Assembly (NCBI GenBank): GCA_023251915.1
Contig: JAHEXW010000014.1
Span: 1-48,042, forward strand
Direction of reading: 5' to 3'
Source of the DNA: Actinomycetes bacterium
GTDB taxonomy: Bacteria; Actinomycetota; JAHEXW01
DNA: 48,042 nt
The position numbers and the translations under genes are program-made. The notes under the pieces were generated by a model, which was not told the DNA's origin, searched no databases, and was given only the letters and a program-made list of their open reading frames with translations. How positions within the stretch are numbered: position 1 is the stretch's first letter; each line of letters begins with the position of its first letter. Shown here one piece after another: positions 1 to 10,159 of this stretch.

Positions 1-1352
<1,352 letters not shown>

Positions 1353-1362
1353 TCCCACCTCC

Positions 1363-2703
1363 TTAGCGCATTAGCCGCAGCAGGCCGTCCGAAAGACGAC
1401 GGACCGGCGGCTCCAGCCGCGCCCAACCTCCCGATCGCAGCAGTCCGCGCTGGCTCAATCCCTTACCCATGGCAAACTTGAGTTTTACGATCGAGAAGTC
1501 GCCCTTGTAGAGCAGCGAATGACTGCGCGGCGACGTCCACGCGCCGGCACGCAACTTATCCTTCACCTTGTCATAGAGATCGGTGCCAGGCAGCGGGTAC
1601 GGAACCGTATAGGAAAGGTAGTCAAGAGGCAGTCGGGACGAGAGGTTGACCGTCTTGGTAAGAGAGGCGTTTGTTTCTCCCGGATAACCGAGGATGAAGA
1701 AAGCGCCTGTTTTCAGGCCATGCCGGCCGGCCAGGTCGATTGCCGCCTTTCCTTCGGCGAAAGTCGCCTGTTTCTTCATGGTCCGCAATATCCCGTCGTC
1801 GCCCGATTCCAAACCAAAAAACAAACGAGCGCAGCCGGCGTCACGCATCGCGTCTAGGACTTCGCCACTCACGCCGTCGACACGGCTTAGACATTCCCAG
1901 GAAAGATTCAGCCCGCGCTCGATCATGCCCCGGCATATGGCGATTGTGCGCTGGTCGTCGATGGTAAAACAATCGTCTCCCATCCAGACGCGGTCGTAGC
2001 CGCGACCCGCGATCTCTTCCAGCTCATCGAGGACATTCTCGGCCGAGCGCTTCTTCACGGCGCTGCCAAACACAGGTTTGCTGCAGAACCCGCAGGTATA
2101 TGGGCAACCCCGAGTCGTAATCATGGAGGTCACAGTGTAACCATATTCCCGCTTCCAGTATTTCTTGTAACCCGCGTCGTCGAACAAGTCCCGCGCGGGA
2201 AACGCGACTTCATCTAGGTTGTCAATGCGCCGGCGCGGCTTCGTTTTCTTTATGCCGCCGTCGGCCCGATACGCTACCCCGTCAACCTTGACGGGATCAC
2301 CCTCACCACGAATCACCGCCTTGGCTAACTCGGTTATGGTGCGCTCCCCTTCGCCGATGACCGCCATATCGAAAACCCCGAGAAATTTGGCAGGGTCGGC
2401 TGACGGATATGGACCGCCGGTAATCAGCAGGTCGCAGTCCTCACGCAACTCACGGCCCAGCGACAGGGCCGTCTGTTCCATGGTCATCATGCAATAGAAG
2501 CCGAGAATCGTCGGTTTTAGGTCACGGATCCGGGCTACGACGTCGCGCCGGGTCGAATAGCTGCCGTCGACGATCGCAACCGAGAAACCCTCGTTTCGCA
2601 GGGCCGAGGCAAGGTACCCCAGACCAAGAGGCGGATATTTAAATATGGAACGGTCCTTGGACTCGTTAAAGAAATATGGATAGACTAAAACGACGTCGAT
2701 CAT
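1363..2703 (-). CDS. B12-binding domain radical SAM protein (BchE/HpnJ-like)
   Basis: A 446-residue protein with an N-terminal cobalamin-binding Rossmann domain (about 1-150; PPLGLGYLASALRNEGF, then GGPYPSADP and GEGERT) and a radical SAM core whose CxxxCxxC cluster motif is C200, C204, C207 in TTRGCPYTCGFC. Later motifs GMIERGL, FFGLESGDD and GYPGET are typical of the family. Such enzymes use a [4Fe-4S] cluster, S-adenosylmethionine and often cobalamin for methylations or ring chemistry on lipids, tetrapyrroles or antibiotics; the substrate cannot be read from sequence. The start ATG overlaps the upstream stop by 4 nt (ATGA), so translation is coupled to the unknown protein at 2700-3521. Confidence 0.88.
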   Translation of the reverse strand: MIDVVLVYPYFFNESKDRSIFKYPPLGLGYLASALRNEGFSVAIVDGSYSTRRDVVARIRDLKPTILGFYCMMTMEQTALSLGRELREDCDLLITGGPYPSADPAKFLGVFDMAVIGEGERTITELAKAVIRGEGDPVKVDGVAYRADGGIKKTKPRRRIDNLDEVAFPARDLFDDAGYKKYWKREYGYTVTSMITTRGCPYTCGFCSKPVFGSAVKKRSAENVLDELEEIAGRGYDRVWMGDDCFTIDDQRTIAICRGMIERGLNLSWECLSRVDGVSGEVLDAMRDAGCARLFFGLESGDDGILRTMKKQATFAEGKAAIDLAGRHGLKTGAFFILGYPGETNASLTKTVNLSSRLPLDYLSYTVPYPLPGTDLYDKVKDKLRAGAWTSPRSHSLLYKGDFSIVKLKFAMGKGLSQRGLLRSGGWARLEPPVRRLSDGLLRLMR

Positions 2704-3521
2704 GCGCTCTTCTCCTCTTCTGGCCCCGGGCCGCCGACCTCTATCCGATACGAAAAACTATCTCCGGGCCAATCGCTTAGATCGTATTCGATACCGGACC
2801 ACGATAGTTGGCCATCAACGACTTCCCGTCCGCGAAACATGGCCGCACCGGCTTGGGCCCGCAAATTGAACCACCTGGAACCATCATCGGCGGCGAAGCC
2901 AGCCGATTCGGCTGAGACCTTAGCCCAGCCGCTTCTGTGTTCACGCGAGTCGACCCGGCCGTCCTCCCGGTAAATTGGGAAGGCACGGCCGCCCTGTTCG
3001 TTGAGGATATACACGCGATCGCGGCGCGACAAGGCCGTTAAGCCCGTCAGGTCAACCTCTACTTGAACGTTATCCTCCCCCAGCCGGTACTCAATGATAA
3101 CCTCGGCGCGAGACCTCACCGGAAAAAAACCAACATTCGGTGTCAAGTTGCCCGTCGCTCGCTTGGCCAGCAGCCAACGCTGGGCCCAAGGCAATCCCTT
3201 ATACACAAGTCCCTTGGCTTCCAGCCAAACATAAGGCCACAGACCGTCGCTTTGTCCGACGCGCTGAACGGCATCAAGGTGAAAGACTTTTTTCACGGTC
3301 GTTCCGTCGCTTGAAATCTCTACGGTCGGGGCGGTAAAAGAGAGATACGTACGCCAGCGCGACACGATTACGGGAACGCCGAAACCCAAACCCTCTTCGG
3401 ATAAATCCGACCCGGACGCGAACATGCAGACACCCTTACGCAGCCCGGCAGTAAGTCCTTCACCGGGCGAGTCGTCGTTGGGAAAGCGCAAAGAAGTAGA
3501 GTGGTTCCGATCAGCAAGCAT
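2700..3521 (-). CDS. Protein of unknown function, partner of the radical SAM gene
   Basis: I do not recognise this 273-residue protein. It has no clear signal peptide or membrane segment. The sequence is rich in Trp, Tyr and alternating hydrophobic/polar residues, suggesting a mostly beta structure; it holds a single Cys near residue 32. Notable stretches are FHLDAVQRVG, LWPYVWLEAKG and YDLSDWPGD near the C-terminus. It ends in an ATGA overlap with the radical SAM gene, so the two are almost certainly co-translated and may act on one pathway. It is the first gene of the leftward operon and is divergent from ccoN, leaving a 197-bp shared upstream region. The ATG at 3521 is the only reasonable start, with a weak AGGAC-like ribosome site. 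Confidence 0.6.
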   Translation of the reverse strand: MLADRNHSTSLRFPNDDSPGEGLTAGLRKGVCMFASGSDLSEEGLGFGVPVIVSRWRTYLSFTAPTVEISSDGTTVKKVFHLDAVQRVGQSDGLWPYVWLEAKGLVYKGLPWAQRWLLAKRATGNLTPNVGFFPVRSRAEVIIEYRLGEDNVQVEVDLTGLTALSRRDRVYILNEQGGRAFPIYREDGRVDSREHRSGWAKVSAESAGFAADDGSRWFNLRAQAGAAMFRGREVVDGQLSWSGIEYDLSDWPGDSFSYRIEVGGPGPEEEKSA

Positions 3522-3664
3522 TGGGGCCGTCCTATAAACCGCATTCCTTGGAGGATTCGCACATATTGACTACTTTTGAACTCAATGGTAATACTATGGA
3601 GAAAACGTTTCAATCTTTTAATCCAGCACGATACCCCACGACTCCGCGCTTTTGTTCTAAATTC

Positions 3665-3692
3665 TTGACTCAAGTCCACCGGCGTGTAGATT
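3665..3692 (+). promoter_or_regulatory. Candidate promoter of the cbb3 oxidase operon
   Basis: TTGACT (3665-3670) and TAGATT (3687-3692) with a 16-bp spacer precede the chosen ccoN start at 3719 by a short leader. The -35 box is embedded in a small inverted repeat, CTTGA-C-TCAAG (3664-3674), and a second one, TTGA-AC-TCAA, lies at 3576-3585. The TTGA/TCAA halves resemble Crp/Fnr half sites, but the 1-2 bp spacing does not fit the usual four or more, so an Fnr assignment is not made. Confidence 0.3.
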
Positions 3693-3718
3693 GCGCTCTG
3701 CCGACTAAAGGGGTACTA

Positions 3719-5110
3719 ATGAAAGAAGACAGCGCCAGTCGCAACTTTATGATTGCTGCTTCCATCTGGTTCGTGTTCGGCGTCTTGATGGGCCTTACGC
3801 TAGCTACAGAATTTGTCTTTCCTGACCTTTTTAAAGGCACATCCTGGCTGGTCTTCAGCCGCCTTAGACAAGCCCATGTGAACACAGTCATGTTTGCGTG
3901 GCTGTCGGGCGGGATGATGGGCCTGATGCTGTACATAGTGCCGCGGTTGACGGGCCGCAAACTATATAGCGAATTGTTGGGCAATATCTGCGTTGTCTTG
4001 TGGAATCTTGCTCTGATATGGGGTGTTGTCGCCCTGTTGCTCGGCCAGAGCCAAGGCCGCGAATACGCGGAACTGATATTCCCGGTCGATGTCGGAATCA
4101 TGGTCGTCCTCTTGATCAACATGTTTAACGTCTTCATGACCGTCGCCAAGCGCATCGAGAAAAAGCTCTACGTCTCGATGTGGTACATCATCGGGACCGT
4201 TGTCTGGATGCCGATGCTCTATTTCATCGGTAACGTTATGTGGCACCCGGCGACGGGGGGCTTGACCGGGATAAACGATTCCATCTTCAACTGGTTTTAC
4301 GGTCATAACGTCCTCGGTTTATGGTTCACAACCGGCCTGCTGGCAGTGGCCTACTATATTGTTCCGCGTGAAACTCACACCCCGATCTACAGCCACCTTG
4401 TTTCCCTGTTTGGTTTCTGGGGTATCGCCTTCTTCTATACCGGCGTTGGCGGCCATCATCTGCTGTGGGCGCCGATCCCTTACTGGGTTAAGACAGTCGC
4501 CGTCGCCGACAGCATCGGGATGATCATCCCCGTGGCGGCGATCATGCTCAATTTCGGCATGACGATGCGCGGCAACTGGAACAGGTTTTCATCAAGCATC
4601 CCGCTGCGCTTTGTTTTTACGGGAATCGTAGCTTACGTACTCGTGTCTTTCCAGGGGTCTCACGAGGCACTCCGCGGCATGAACGAGCTGACCCACTTCA
4701 CGCAATACGTCGGGGGGCACGCTCATCTGTCTCTGCTTTTCTTCGCGGCGTCGATTGTAATCGGGGGGATGTACTATGCCATTCCGCGCATATGCCATTG
4801 CGAACTGTACAGCGACGCCATTGCGAACGTTCAATACGCAATCTACATAGTCGGCTTCACTTTCTTCTTCCTTGGTTTCTTGCTTACTGGTCTGGTGCAA
4901 GGCACCGACTGGGTGCACGTCGGCTTGCCGGTCTGGACGGCCTTACCGGCGTTGCGGCCGTTCATGGCGCTGCGCGTCGTCGGCGGTACTTTGCTGGTCA
5001 TCAGTTTCATTATGTTTACGTATAACATTTTGCTCACGGTCTTTAGAAGTCGCGAGATTGCGGGTCCCGGGGCCCTGGTCCCCTCGGAGCAAGAAAGGAG
5101 GCCGCGCTAG
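3719..5110 (+). CDS. ccoN: cbb3-type cytochrome c oxidase subunit I
   Basis: Catalytic subunit of a C-family haem-copper oxidase, which reduces oxygen to water at high affinity and pumps protons. The 463-residue protein has about 12 membrane spans and the expected histidines: H53 in RQAHVNTVMFAW (low-spin haem), GHNVLGLWF and GVGGHHLLW (Cu-B ligands), and GGHAHLSLLFF (high- and low-spin haem ligands). An open frame extends upstream to 3521, but those 66 residues (PARYPTTPRF and so on) are hydrophilic and unlike the family. The ATG at 3719 (MKEDSASRNFM) gives the normal length, although its ribosome site (AAAGGGG) is weak. It is the first gene of the oxidase operon, abutting the next gene with no gap. 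Confidence 0.93.
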   Translation: MKEDSASRNFMIAASIWFVFGVLMGLTLATEFVFPDLFKGTSWLVFSRLRQAHVNTVMFAWLSGGMMGLMLYIVPRLTGRKLYSELLGNICVVLWNLALIWGVVALLLGQSQGREYAELIFPVDVGIMVVLLINMFNVFMTVAKRIEKKLYVSMWYIIGTVVWMPMLYFIGNVMWHPATGGLTGINDSIFNWFYGHNVLGLWFTTGLLAVAYYIVPRETHTPIYSHLVSLFGFWGIAFFYTGVGGHHLLWAPIPYWVKTVAVADSIGMIIPVAAIMLNFGMTMRGNWNRFSSSIPLRFVFTGIVAYVLVSFQGSHEALRGMNELTHFTQYVGGHAHLSLLFFAASIVIGGMYYAIPRICHCELYSDAIANVQYAIYIVGFTFFFLGFLLTGLVQGTDWVHVGLPVWTALPALRPFMALRVVGGTLLVISFIMFTYNILLTVFRSREIAGPGALVPSEQERRPR

Positions 5111-7132
5111 ATGAGAATCACATTCCGCGTCATCCTCGTTGGCGCCATAGCTATCTTCCTGGCCGTTGTTACTGTGGTCGTGTTCGTTCCCGCGTTTGTT
5201 TGGAAACCGCCCAGGACGGTCGTCGCTCACGCCTACACCCCGCAAGAAAATCATGGACGCGAGCTGTTCTACAAGAACGGCTGCCCATACTGTCATTCCC
5301 AATATGTCCGCAATGACGACACAGGCGACGGCAATATCATCTCTGCCGGCGGTGACTATGTGTTCGACAATCCAATGACTTTAGGGTCGGAACGCACCGG
5401 CCCGGACCTTGCCTATATCGGCCGGAAACGAAGCGAAGCTTGGGATATTGCCCACTATAAAGAACCGCGGCATATGTCGCCGCTGTCAATAATGCCGAGC
5501 TTTAAGTTCCTGTCTAATCAGGACCTCAAGGACTTAACCGCTTACATTTTCAACCTGGGCAACCGGGTGGCAATGGAGAGGATGATCATCCCGCCCATCG
5601 TCTATAAATACAAATCATCGCCCTTGCCCGATCCGACTTTCGTCCTGGACGAATCCGACACTTCGCGCCAAGGCTGGGATGCCTGGAACGCCGCCGGCTT
5701 GCAGGAGGGCAAACAGATTTTTGTCGATCGTTGCCAGACGTGCCATGGGTGTACCGGCAACGGTCAGGGTACGTACGCCGGGACTCTGGTGGTTACCCCG
5801 GCAGACTTTAAGGAGCAACCGATCCGTTCGATGCCGGACGATCAATGGTTCTGGCACGTCTCGGAAGGCGTGCAGGGCTCGGTTATGCCGACTTGGAAAA
5901 CCACTCTTTCGTCAAGCCAACGCTGGCACGTGATCCGCTATGTCCAGCAGATCTTTGCCCGGCCCCACGAGCGCGACCCGGTCGAGGGAGACCCTGTCAC
6001 TCCCTACGCGAATCTGACAAACCCGATCAAACTAACCGTCAAGGAATTGGAGCAGGCCAAGCATATATGGACACGCGAATGCGCCATATGCCACAACATG
6101 GCGGCTTCCGGAGACGGTCCTTTCGGAGATAAGCTTGAGCCTTTGCCGGCCGATTTTCGCGACACCGGACACTACGGCACTCTAGACAACCCACTCTTCA
6201 CAGACTCTGATTATTACTGGCGAATCAGTGAGGGTTTGCCGTGGGCGGCCATGCCCCCCTGGAAGTCGCAGTACTCCGCTGCGGACAGATGGCGGTTAGT
6301 GCACTACATCAGGGTAAACTTTACGCAGACCGAAGCTAGGCCGAAAACGCCGACGCCCTCGGCTCAAAAATATCCTGCCTTCTATTTGGCGCAAAAGACG
6401 TTTCCCGGAGCGTCGTTTAGCCGCGGCCAGCGTGTCTACGTCAACGAATGCGCCAACTGCCATGGCTTGAGCGGGGAGGGCGAAGGTTGGGACGGCTTGT
6501 ATCTGAATGTCCTGCCGACTGATTTTACCTATGGAAAAGCCAAGACGCATAGTCCGGCAAGGCTCTACACCATGACCCTGTTTGGTGTGCAGAATACGGC
6601 CATGCCAAGCTGGTCTGAATTACTGCCCGACGAACAGTTATGGGACGTTGTCACGTATATCAACAAGGCGTTTCAGACGGGCGGCGGCGTCAAGAAAAGC
6701 CAGTTTGGCACGGGCAAGATTGCTGCGACCTCCGTGACCCTGAGTGAGGCGGACTGGACGGATGAAGGTCATGTCATCTCGGCTGACAACGGAGCCGCAG
6801 TCTACGCAACCTATTGCGGGCAATGTCACGGCCGCACAGGCAACGGCAACGGCTATAACGGTCGTTTCCTGCCGGGAGGTCCACCTTCCTCGTTCAATGC
6901 CGCTATGACCCAGCAATACGCTTTCTGGCGAGTCTGGGACGGTGTGCCAAACTCGGTGATGCCGCCCTTCTCTCTCATGCTCACCGAATCCGATATCTGG
7001 GACGTCATTACATATACGGTAGGCATGACAAGCGGCAATCCTGTCGGAAATGCCGCCGCGGCCCCCGCTCAACCGGTTTACGGCGCCTTACCAACGGGGA
7101 CATTGCCCGTAGGACTGGGAGGCGGTCGCTGA
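5111..7132 (+). CDS. ccoO: cbb3 oxidase subunit II (CcoO) fused to four cytochrome c domains
   Basis: A 673-residue membrane-anchored pentahaem cytochrome. Residues 1-30 form the single membrane helix; residues about 40-165 are a CcoO domain with C58-C61-H62 (CPYCH) and a typical TGPDL...IMPSF layout. Four class I cytochrome c domains follow, with haem sites at C208/C211/H212, C324/C327/H328, C447/C450/H451 and C569/C572/H573 and matching Met ligands near M259, M381, M498 and M617. CcoO proteins are usually about 200-250 residues with one haem, so this one is about three times longer. No separate dihaem CcoP gene is present, so the extra domains probably take its electron-input role (inference). 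The stop overlaps the next ATG by 1 nt (TGATG). Confidence 0.92.
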   Translation: MRITFRVILVGAIAIFLAVVTVVVFVPAFVWKPPRTVVAHAYTPQENHGRELFYKNGCPYCHSQYVRNDDTGDGNIISAGGDYVFDNPMTLGSERTGPDLAYIGRKRSEAWDIAHYKEPRHMSPLSIMPSFKFLSNQDLKDLTAYIFNLGNRVAMERMIIPPIVYKYKSSPLPDPTFVLDESDTSRQGWDAWNAAGLQEGKQIFVDRCQTCHGCTGNGQGTYAGTLVVTPADFKEQPIRSMPDDQWFWHVSEGVQGSVMPTWKTTLSSSQRWHVIRYVQQIFARPHERDPVEGDPVTPYANLTNPIKLTVKELEQAKHIWTRECAICHNMAASGDGPFGDKLEPLPADFRDTGHYGTLDNPLFTDSDYYWRISEGLPWAAMPPWKSQYSAADRWRLVHYIRVNFTQTEARPKTPTPSAQKYPAFYLAQKTFPGASFSRGQRVYVNECANCHGLSGEGEGWDGLYLNVLPTDFTYGKAKTHSPARLYTMTLFGVQNTAMPSWSELLPDEQLWDVVTYINKAFQTGGGVKKSQFGTGKIAATSVTLSEADWTDEGHVISADNGAAVYATYCGQCHGRTGNGNGYNGRFLPGGPPSSFNAAMTQQYAFWRVWDGVPNSVMPPFSLMLTESDIWDVITYTVGMTSGNPVGNAAAAPAQPVYGALPTGTLPVGLGGGR

Positions 7133-7338
7133 TGGCGCTGGGAGTTTGGCTCTTCGTCGGCTGGATGGCGCTGGTGGCGCTCATCGCGTTCGGGATGTTT
7201 GTTTGGGGCCTGGAGGCCGGGCAATTCACCGATGTCGAAGAGCCGGCGCGCCGGATGCTTTGCGACGCTGACTCGCCGGGTTCGCGAACGGGTGTAAAGG
7301 CCGCAAATGACGAGAGAGGTGTGACACATGACCGATAA
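7132..7338 (+). CDS. ccoS: CcoS-like small membrane protein of cbb3 oxidase assembly
   Basis: A 68-residue protein: one N-terminal membrane helix (about 3-26), then WGLEAGQFTDVEEPARRML. This matches the conserved CcoS core, in which a helix is followed by W-x-x-x-x-GQ-x-D-x-x-x-PA-x-R-x-L. In characterised bacteria CcoS is needed to insert haem and copper into CcoN. The C-terminal tail (about residues 48-68) is hydrophilic and unremarkable. It is translationally coupled to ccoO on one side and overlaps the next gene by 11 nt on the other, all within the oxidase operon. Confidence 0.75.
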   Translation: MALGVWLFVGWMALVALIAFGMFVWGLEAGQFTDVEEPARRMLCDADSPGSRTGVKAANDERGVTHDR

Positions 7339-7633
7339 TGTTACGGAACTATGGCTCGAGCTCGGTTGGATTCTCGGCGGCATATTCACGCTGTTGCTGG
7401 GGTTGATGATTCTCGCCTACCGGCACAGACCAACAACGGCCTCGGGCAGCAGCGGGCACCGGACCGGCGATGAAACATTAGAACACGAGGTAGTTCGGCC
7501 GGACGGGTATATCGATTCGTTCGCCCGCCAAGTTTCAGAAGGAGGCGGCGGCTTACCTGTCTATTTCAAGATCACGGTCGCACTAACCTTACTGTGGTGG
7601 TTGTCTTATCTGATCCTGTTTTGGCAATCGTAA
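7328..7633 (+). CDS. CcoP/CcoQ-like small membrane subunit without cytochrome domains
   Basis: A 101-residue protein with two membrane helices (about 9-30 and 77-98) joined by a hydrophilic loop. The stretch HEVVRPDGYIDSFARQV...GGLPVYFKITVALTLLWW resembles the N-terminal region of CcoP/FixP, where a D-G-I-x-E/D motif comes just before the anchoring helix, but no CxxCH is present. It may be the membrane part of a split CcoP, the haem part of which has moved to CcoO, or a CcoQ-like accessory subunit. Its ATG at 7328 follows GAGAGGTG and overlaps the ccoS-like gene. Function is inferred mainly from context. Confidence 0.6.
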   Translation: MTDNVTELWLELGWILGGIFTLLLGLMILAYRHRPTTASGSSGHRTGDETLEHEVVRPDGYIDSFARQVSEGGGGLPVYFKITVALTLLWWLSYLILFWQS

Positions 7634-7646
7634 AGAGGGGCGAATT

Positions 7647-7967
7647 ATGGCCTATGTATATCAGGTGAGTTTCGATATCAAACCGGAGCAGCTGACTGAC
7701 TTGGAGATCGGCTCAGCGCTCGAACGTGCGTTGATGGCCCTTCGGGCTCTTCTTCCCGACCAGGCCGGCTACGTTAGCTCGCGCGGTATGCACTCGATCG
7801 ACCGCGACAGTGCTACTCATATAGTTTTTCAATCCGTGTGGAGCGACTGGGATGAGTTTCAAAATCACATCAAGTCGTCGATTGCCGAAGACCGGGTAAT
7901 AAGAGAGTTCAAACCCCATTTGTCGGTTGACAACCTGACGACTCACCAGTTCGAAGAGGTCGACTAG
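7647..7967 (+). CDS. Dimeric alpha/beta-barrel (ABM-like) protein
   Basis: A 106-residue soluble protein with the beta-alpha-beta-beta-alpha-beta order expected for a ferredoxin-like dimeric barrel: YVYQVSFDI strand, helix ALERALMALRALLP, ATHIVFQSVWSDWDEFQNHIKS, and a C-terminal FKPHLSVDNL strand. The W-x-D-x-x-x-F-x-x-H segment is common in antibiotic-biosynthesis-monooxygenase-like and haem-handling barrels. No catalytic assignment is possible. It sits between the oxidase subunits and the copper ATPase, 13 nt after one and abutting the other, so a role in oxidase biogenesis or haem/copper handling is plausible but unproven. Confidence 0.55.
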   Translation: MAYVYQVSFDIKPEQLTDLEIGSALERALMALRALLPDQAGYVSSRGMHSIDRDSATHIVFQSVWSDWDEFQNHIKSSIAEDRVIREFKPHLSVDNLTTHQFEEVD

Positions 7968-10151
7968 GTGTCGCAGAAGGCAACCGTCAATTTTTCCGTA
8001 AAGGGCCTGACATGCGAGGACTGTGTCGTCGAAGCAGAGTCAGTCCTTAAAGCTGCCAACGGGGTTTCCGAAGCTAACGTTAGTTTCGGTGCGGAACAGG
8101 GCCGCGTAGAATACGACCCCGCACTCACCAGCCCCGACGAGCTTATGCACAAAATGCACGCACTGGGCTACCACACCCACTTGCCGCGGATAGACGAGGA
8201 CTCGGCGGCGGCCCAAGCCCGGGCCGAGGGCATTTTGGTAAAATTGATAGTTGCCCTCGCCTTCGGAATGCAGATAGAACTCCTTTATCTCACTAATTTG
8301 TATCCCTATTACGCGCAAGGAGTATTTGGCACCGCGGGTCTCAAGGGGATCGAATACATAACCCTGTTTTTATGCTTGCCCGTCTATTTCTATAGCGGGA
8401 GCATTTTTCTGCGCGGTGCCTGGGAAGAACTTAAAGCCCGCACTGCGAATATGAACATGTTGGTCGGTATCGGGATTACCGCGTCATTCTGGTACAGCGT
8501 CTATATGACCCTGTTTGGCCGGGGACCTGTGTTTTTCGACTCGACGGCGCTTATCGTGACTTTTGTGTCAATTGGCCGGTACCTGGAAGCCGTCGGCGGA
8601 GACGACGCCAGGCGAGAGGTCCGCTCTCTGCTCGACATCAATCCAAAAACCGCAACGGTCATGCACGACGGCCGACCGATGTCCATGCCCGCGGCGACGC
8701 TCAAACCCGGCGATGTTATCACGGTCGACGCGGGCGTCCTCGTGCCGGCCGACGCCACGGTGACAGAGGGCGCTATTGAGGTTAACGAGTCTCTCGTGAC
8801 AGGCGAGTCGACGCCGCTTGCGAAGACAGTGGGCTCGCTCCTTTTGGCCGGTTCGGCTGTTTCGTCTGGCAGCGCTACAGCCCGGGTCGACAAGGCGTTT
8901 GGCAATAGCCGACTGGCTGAAATGCGGTCGGTAGTCAAGCAAACCTTGCTGGCCAAGCCGGCCCTCCAACTTGTGGCCGACAGAGCGGCGGGCTGGCTTA
9001 CCTACACGATTCTAACTGTAGCGCTGATCACACTCGTGGGTTGGCTGGCCACAGGACATACAGCCGGCGCGGGCGTCCTTGCCGCAGTCGCGGTCTTGGT
9101 GGTCGCGTGCCCTTGCGCGCTTGGGATTGCGACCCCTCTGGCGATAACAATCGCGTTAGGCCGATCAATCAAAACAGGTGTTGCGGTACGCAATCCTGAG
9201 GCGCTGGAAACGGCCGCCGGCATTAAGCATATGGTCTTCGATAAGACAGGCACATTGACAGTTGGTCGCCCCGTGGTCGCGGCAGTACGACCAAACCCCG
9301 CCTGGAACGGCGATCCGGACAGTCTGTTGTGCTTGGCTGCCGCGGTGGAGCAGTTCTCCACGCACCCCGTTGGCCTGGCGATTGCCGCGTCTTGTCCGCG
9401 GCCTGCCGTTGCGCGAGATTTCTCTCCGCTGGAAGGCATGGGCGGACGCGCCGTTACCATTGATGGAACAACTATCACCGTGGGAACGGAAACCCTGATC
9501 CCGTCCTCAGCTAGCTCCTCGTTGGCGGCTGAGGCAGCCGTGCGGCGCGGGTCGGGAGCCAGCGTCGTCTGGGTACAAGCGGACGAGGAGATCATCGGCT
9601 ATATCGCTGTCGCCGATCCGATCGACCCCCAAGCCCGCCGGGCGATTGACGACCTGGCCAGCGAGGGCATAGCGTCGGAGATATTGAGCGGCGACACCGC
9701 CGCAACGGTTCATTCCATTGCGAACAAACTGAACTTGCCCGAGTACACGGGCGCTTTGTCTCCGCTGGCGAAAGCAAACGCCATCGGTAAAAAACAGGAG
9801 ATATTTGGAAGGGTCGGCATGGTTGGTGACGGCGCCAATGACTCACTCGCTCTGGCGCAGGCCGATGTTAGCTTCACGGTTGCGTCCGGCACCACGATCG
9901 CGGGTGAGACTTCGGACGTTTTGTTTGTCCGCGACGACCTGCGCCTGGCTGCCTGGTTCATCCGTCTCAGCCGGGCGACCAACCGTCTAATCAAACAAAA
10001 CCTCGCCTGGGCAATGGTCTATAACGTCGTCGCGGTTCCGCTAGCCGCTTTCGGCGTTATCCGACCGGCAATCGCGGCTATTGCCATGGCCGTCAGCAGT
10101 TTGATTGTCGTCGTCAACTCGCTCCGCCTTAAGAGAATCAATCTTGCTTGA
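7968..10151 (+). CDS. Heavy-metal (copper) P-type ATPase, CcoI/CopA-like
   Basis: A 727-residue P1B-type ATPase. It starts with one HMA metal-binding domain (C16 and C19 in LTCEDC), then the membrane domain with TGES, the metal-binding CPC of the sixth helix (VVACPCALG, about 381-383), the phosphorylated Asp in DKTGTLT (about 424), an HP motif (STHPVG) and a modified hinge GDGANDS (about 619; GDGxNDA is usual). CPC indicates Cu(I) transport. The altered ATP-domain hinge and its place at the end of the oxidase operon suggest a CcoI/FixI role, exporting copper for oxidase assembly rather than detoxification (inference). The GTG start directly follows the previous stop and has AGAGG 8 nt upstream. 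Confidence 0.88.
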   Translation: MSQKATVNFSVKGLTCEDCVVEAESVLKAANGVSEANVSFGAEQGRVEYDPALTSPDELMHKMHALGYHTHLPRIDEDSAAAQARAEGILVKLIVALAFGMQIELLYLTNLYPYYAQGVFGTAGLKGIEYITLFLCLPVYFYSGSIFLRGAWEELKARTANMNMLVGIGITASFWYSVYMTLFGRGPVFFDSTALIVTFVSIGRYLEAVGGDDARREVRSLLDINPKTATVMHDGRPMSMPAATLKPGDVITVDAGVLVPADATVTEGAIEVNESLVTGESTPLAKTVGSLLLAGSAVSSGSATARVDKAFGNSRLAEMRSVVKQTLLAKPALQLVADRAAGWLTYTILTVALITLVGWLATGHTAGAGVLAAVAVLVVACPCALGIATPLAITIALGRSIKTGVAVRNPEALETAAGIKHMVFDKTGTLTVGRPVVAAVRPNPAWNGDPDSLLCLAAAVEQFSTHPVGLAIAASCPRPAVARDFSPLEGMGGRAVTIDGTTITVGTETLIPSSASSSLAAEAAVRRGSGASVVWVQADEEIIGYIAVADPIDPQARRAIDDLASEGIASEILSGDTAATVHSIANKLNLPEYTGALSPLAKANAIGKKQEIFGRVGMVGDGANDSLALAQADVSFTVASGTTIAGETSDVLFVRDDLRLAAWFIRLSRATNRLIKQNLAWAMVYNVVAVPLAAFGVIRPAIAAIAMAVSSLIVVVNSLRLKRINLA

Positions 10152-10159
10152 TGACCAGC

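Noticed and set aside
3576-3674. Fnr boxes before ccoN
   Set aside because: The half sites are separated by 1-2 bp rather than four or more, so Fnr binding cannot be claimed.
3521-3718. N-terminal extension of CcoN from 3521
   Set aside because: The 66 extra residues are hydrophilic, unlike the family, and overlap the region needed for divergent promoters; 3719 gives the normal length.
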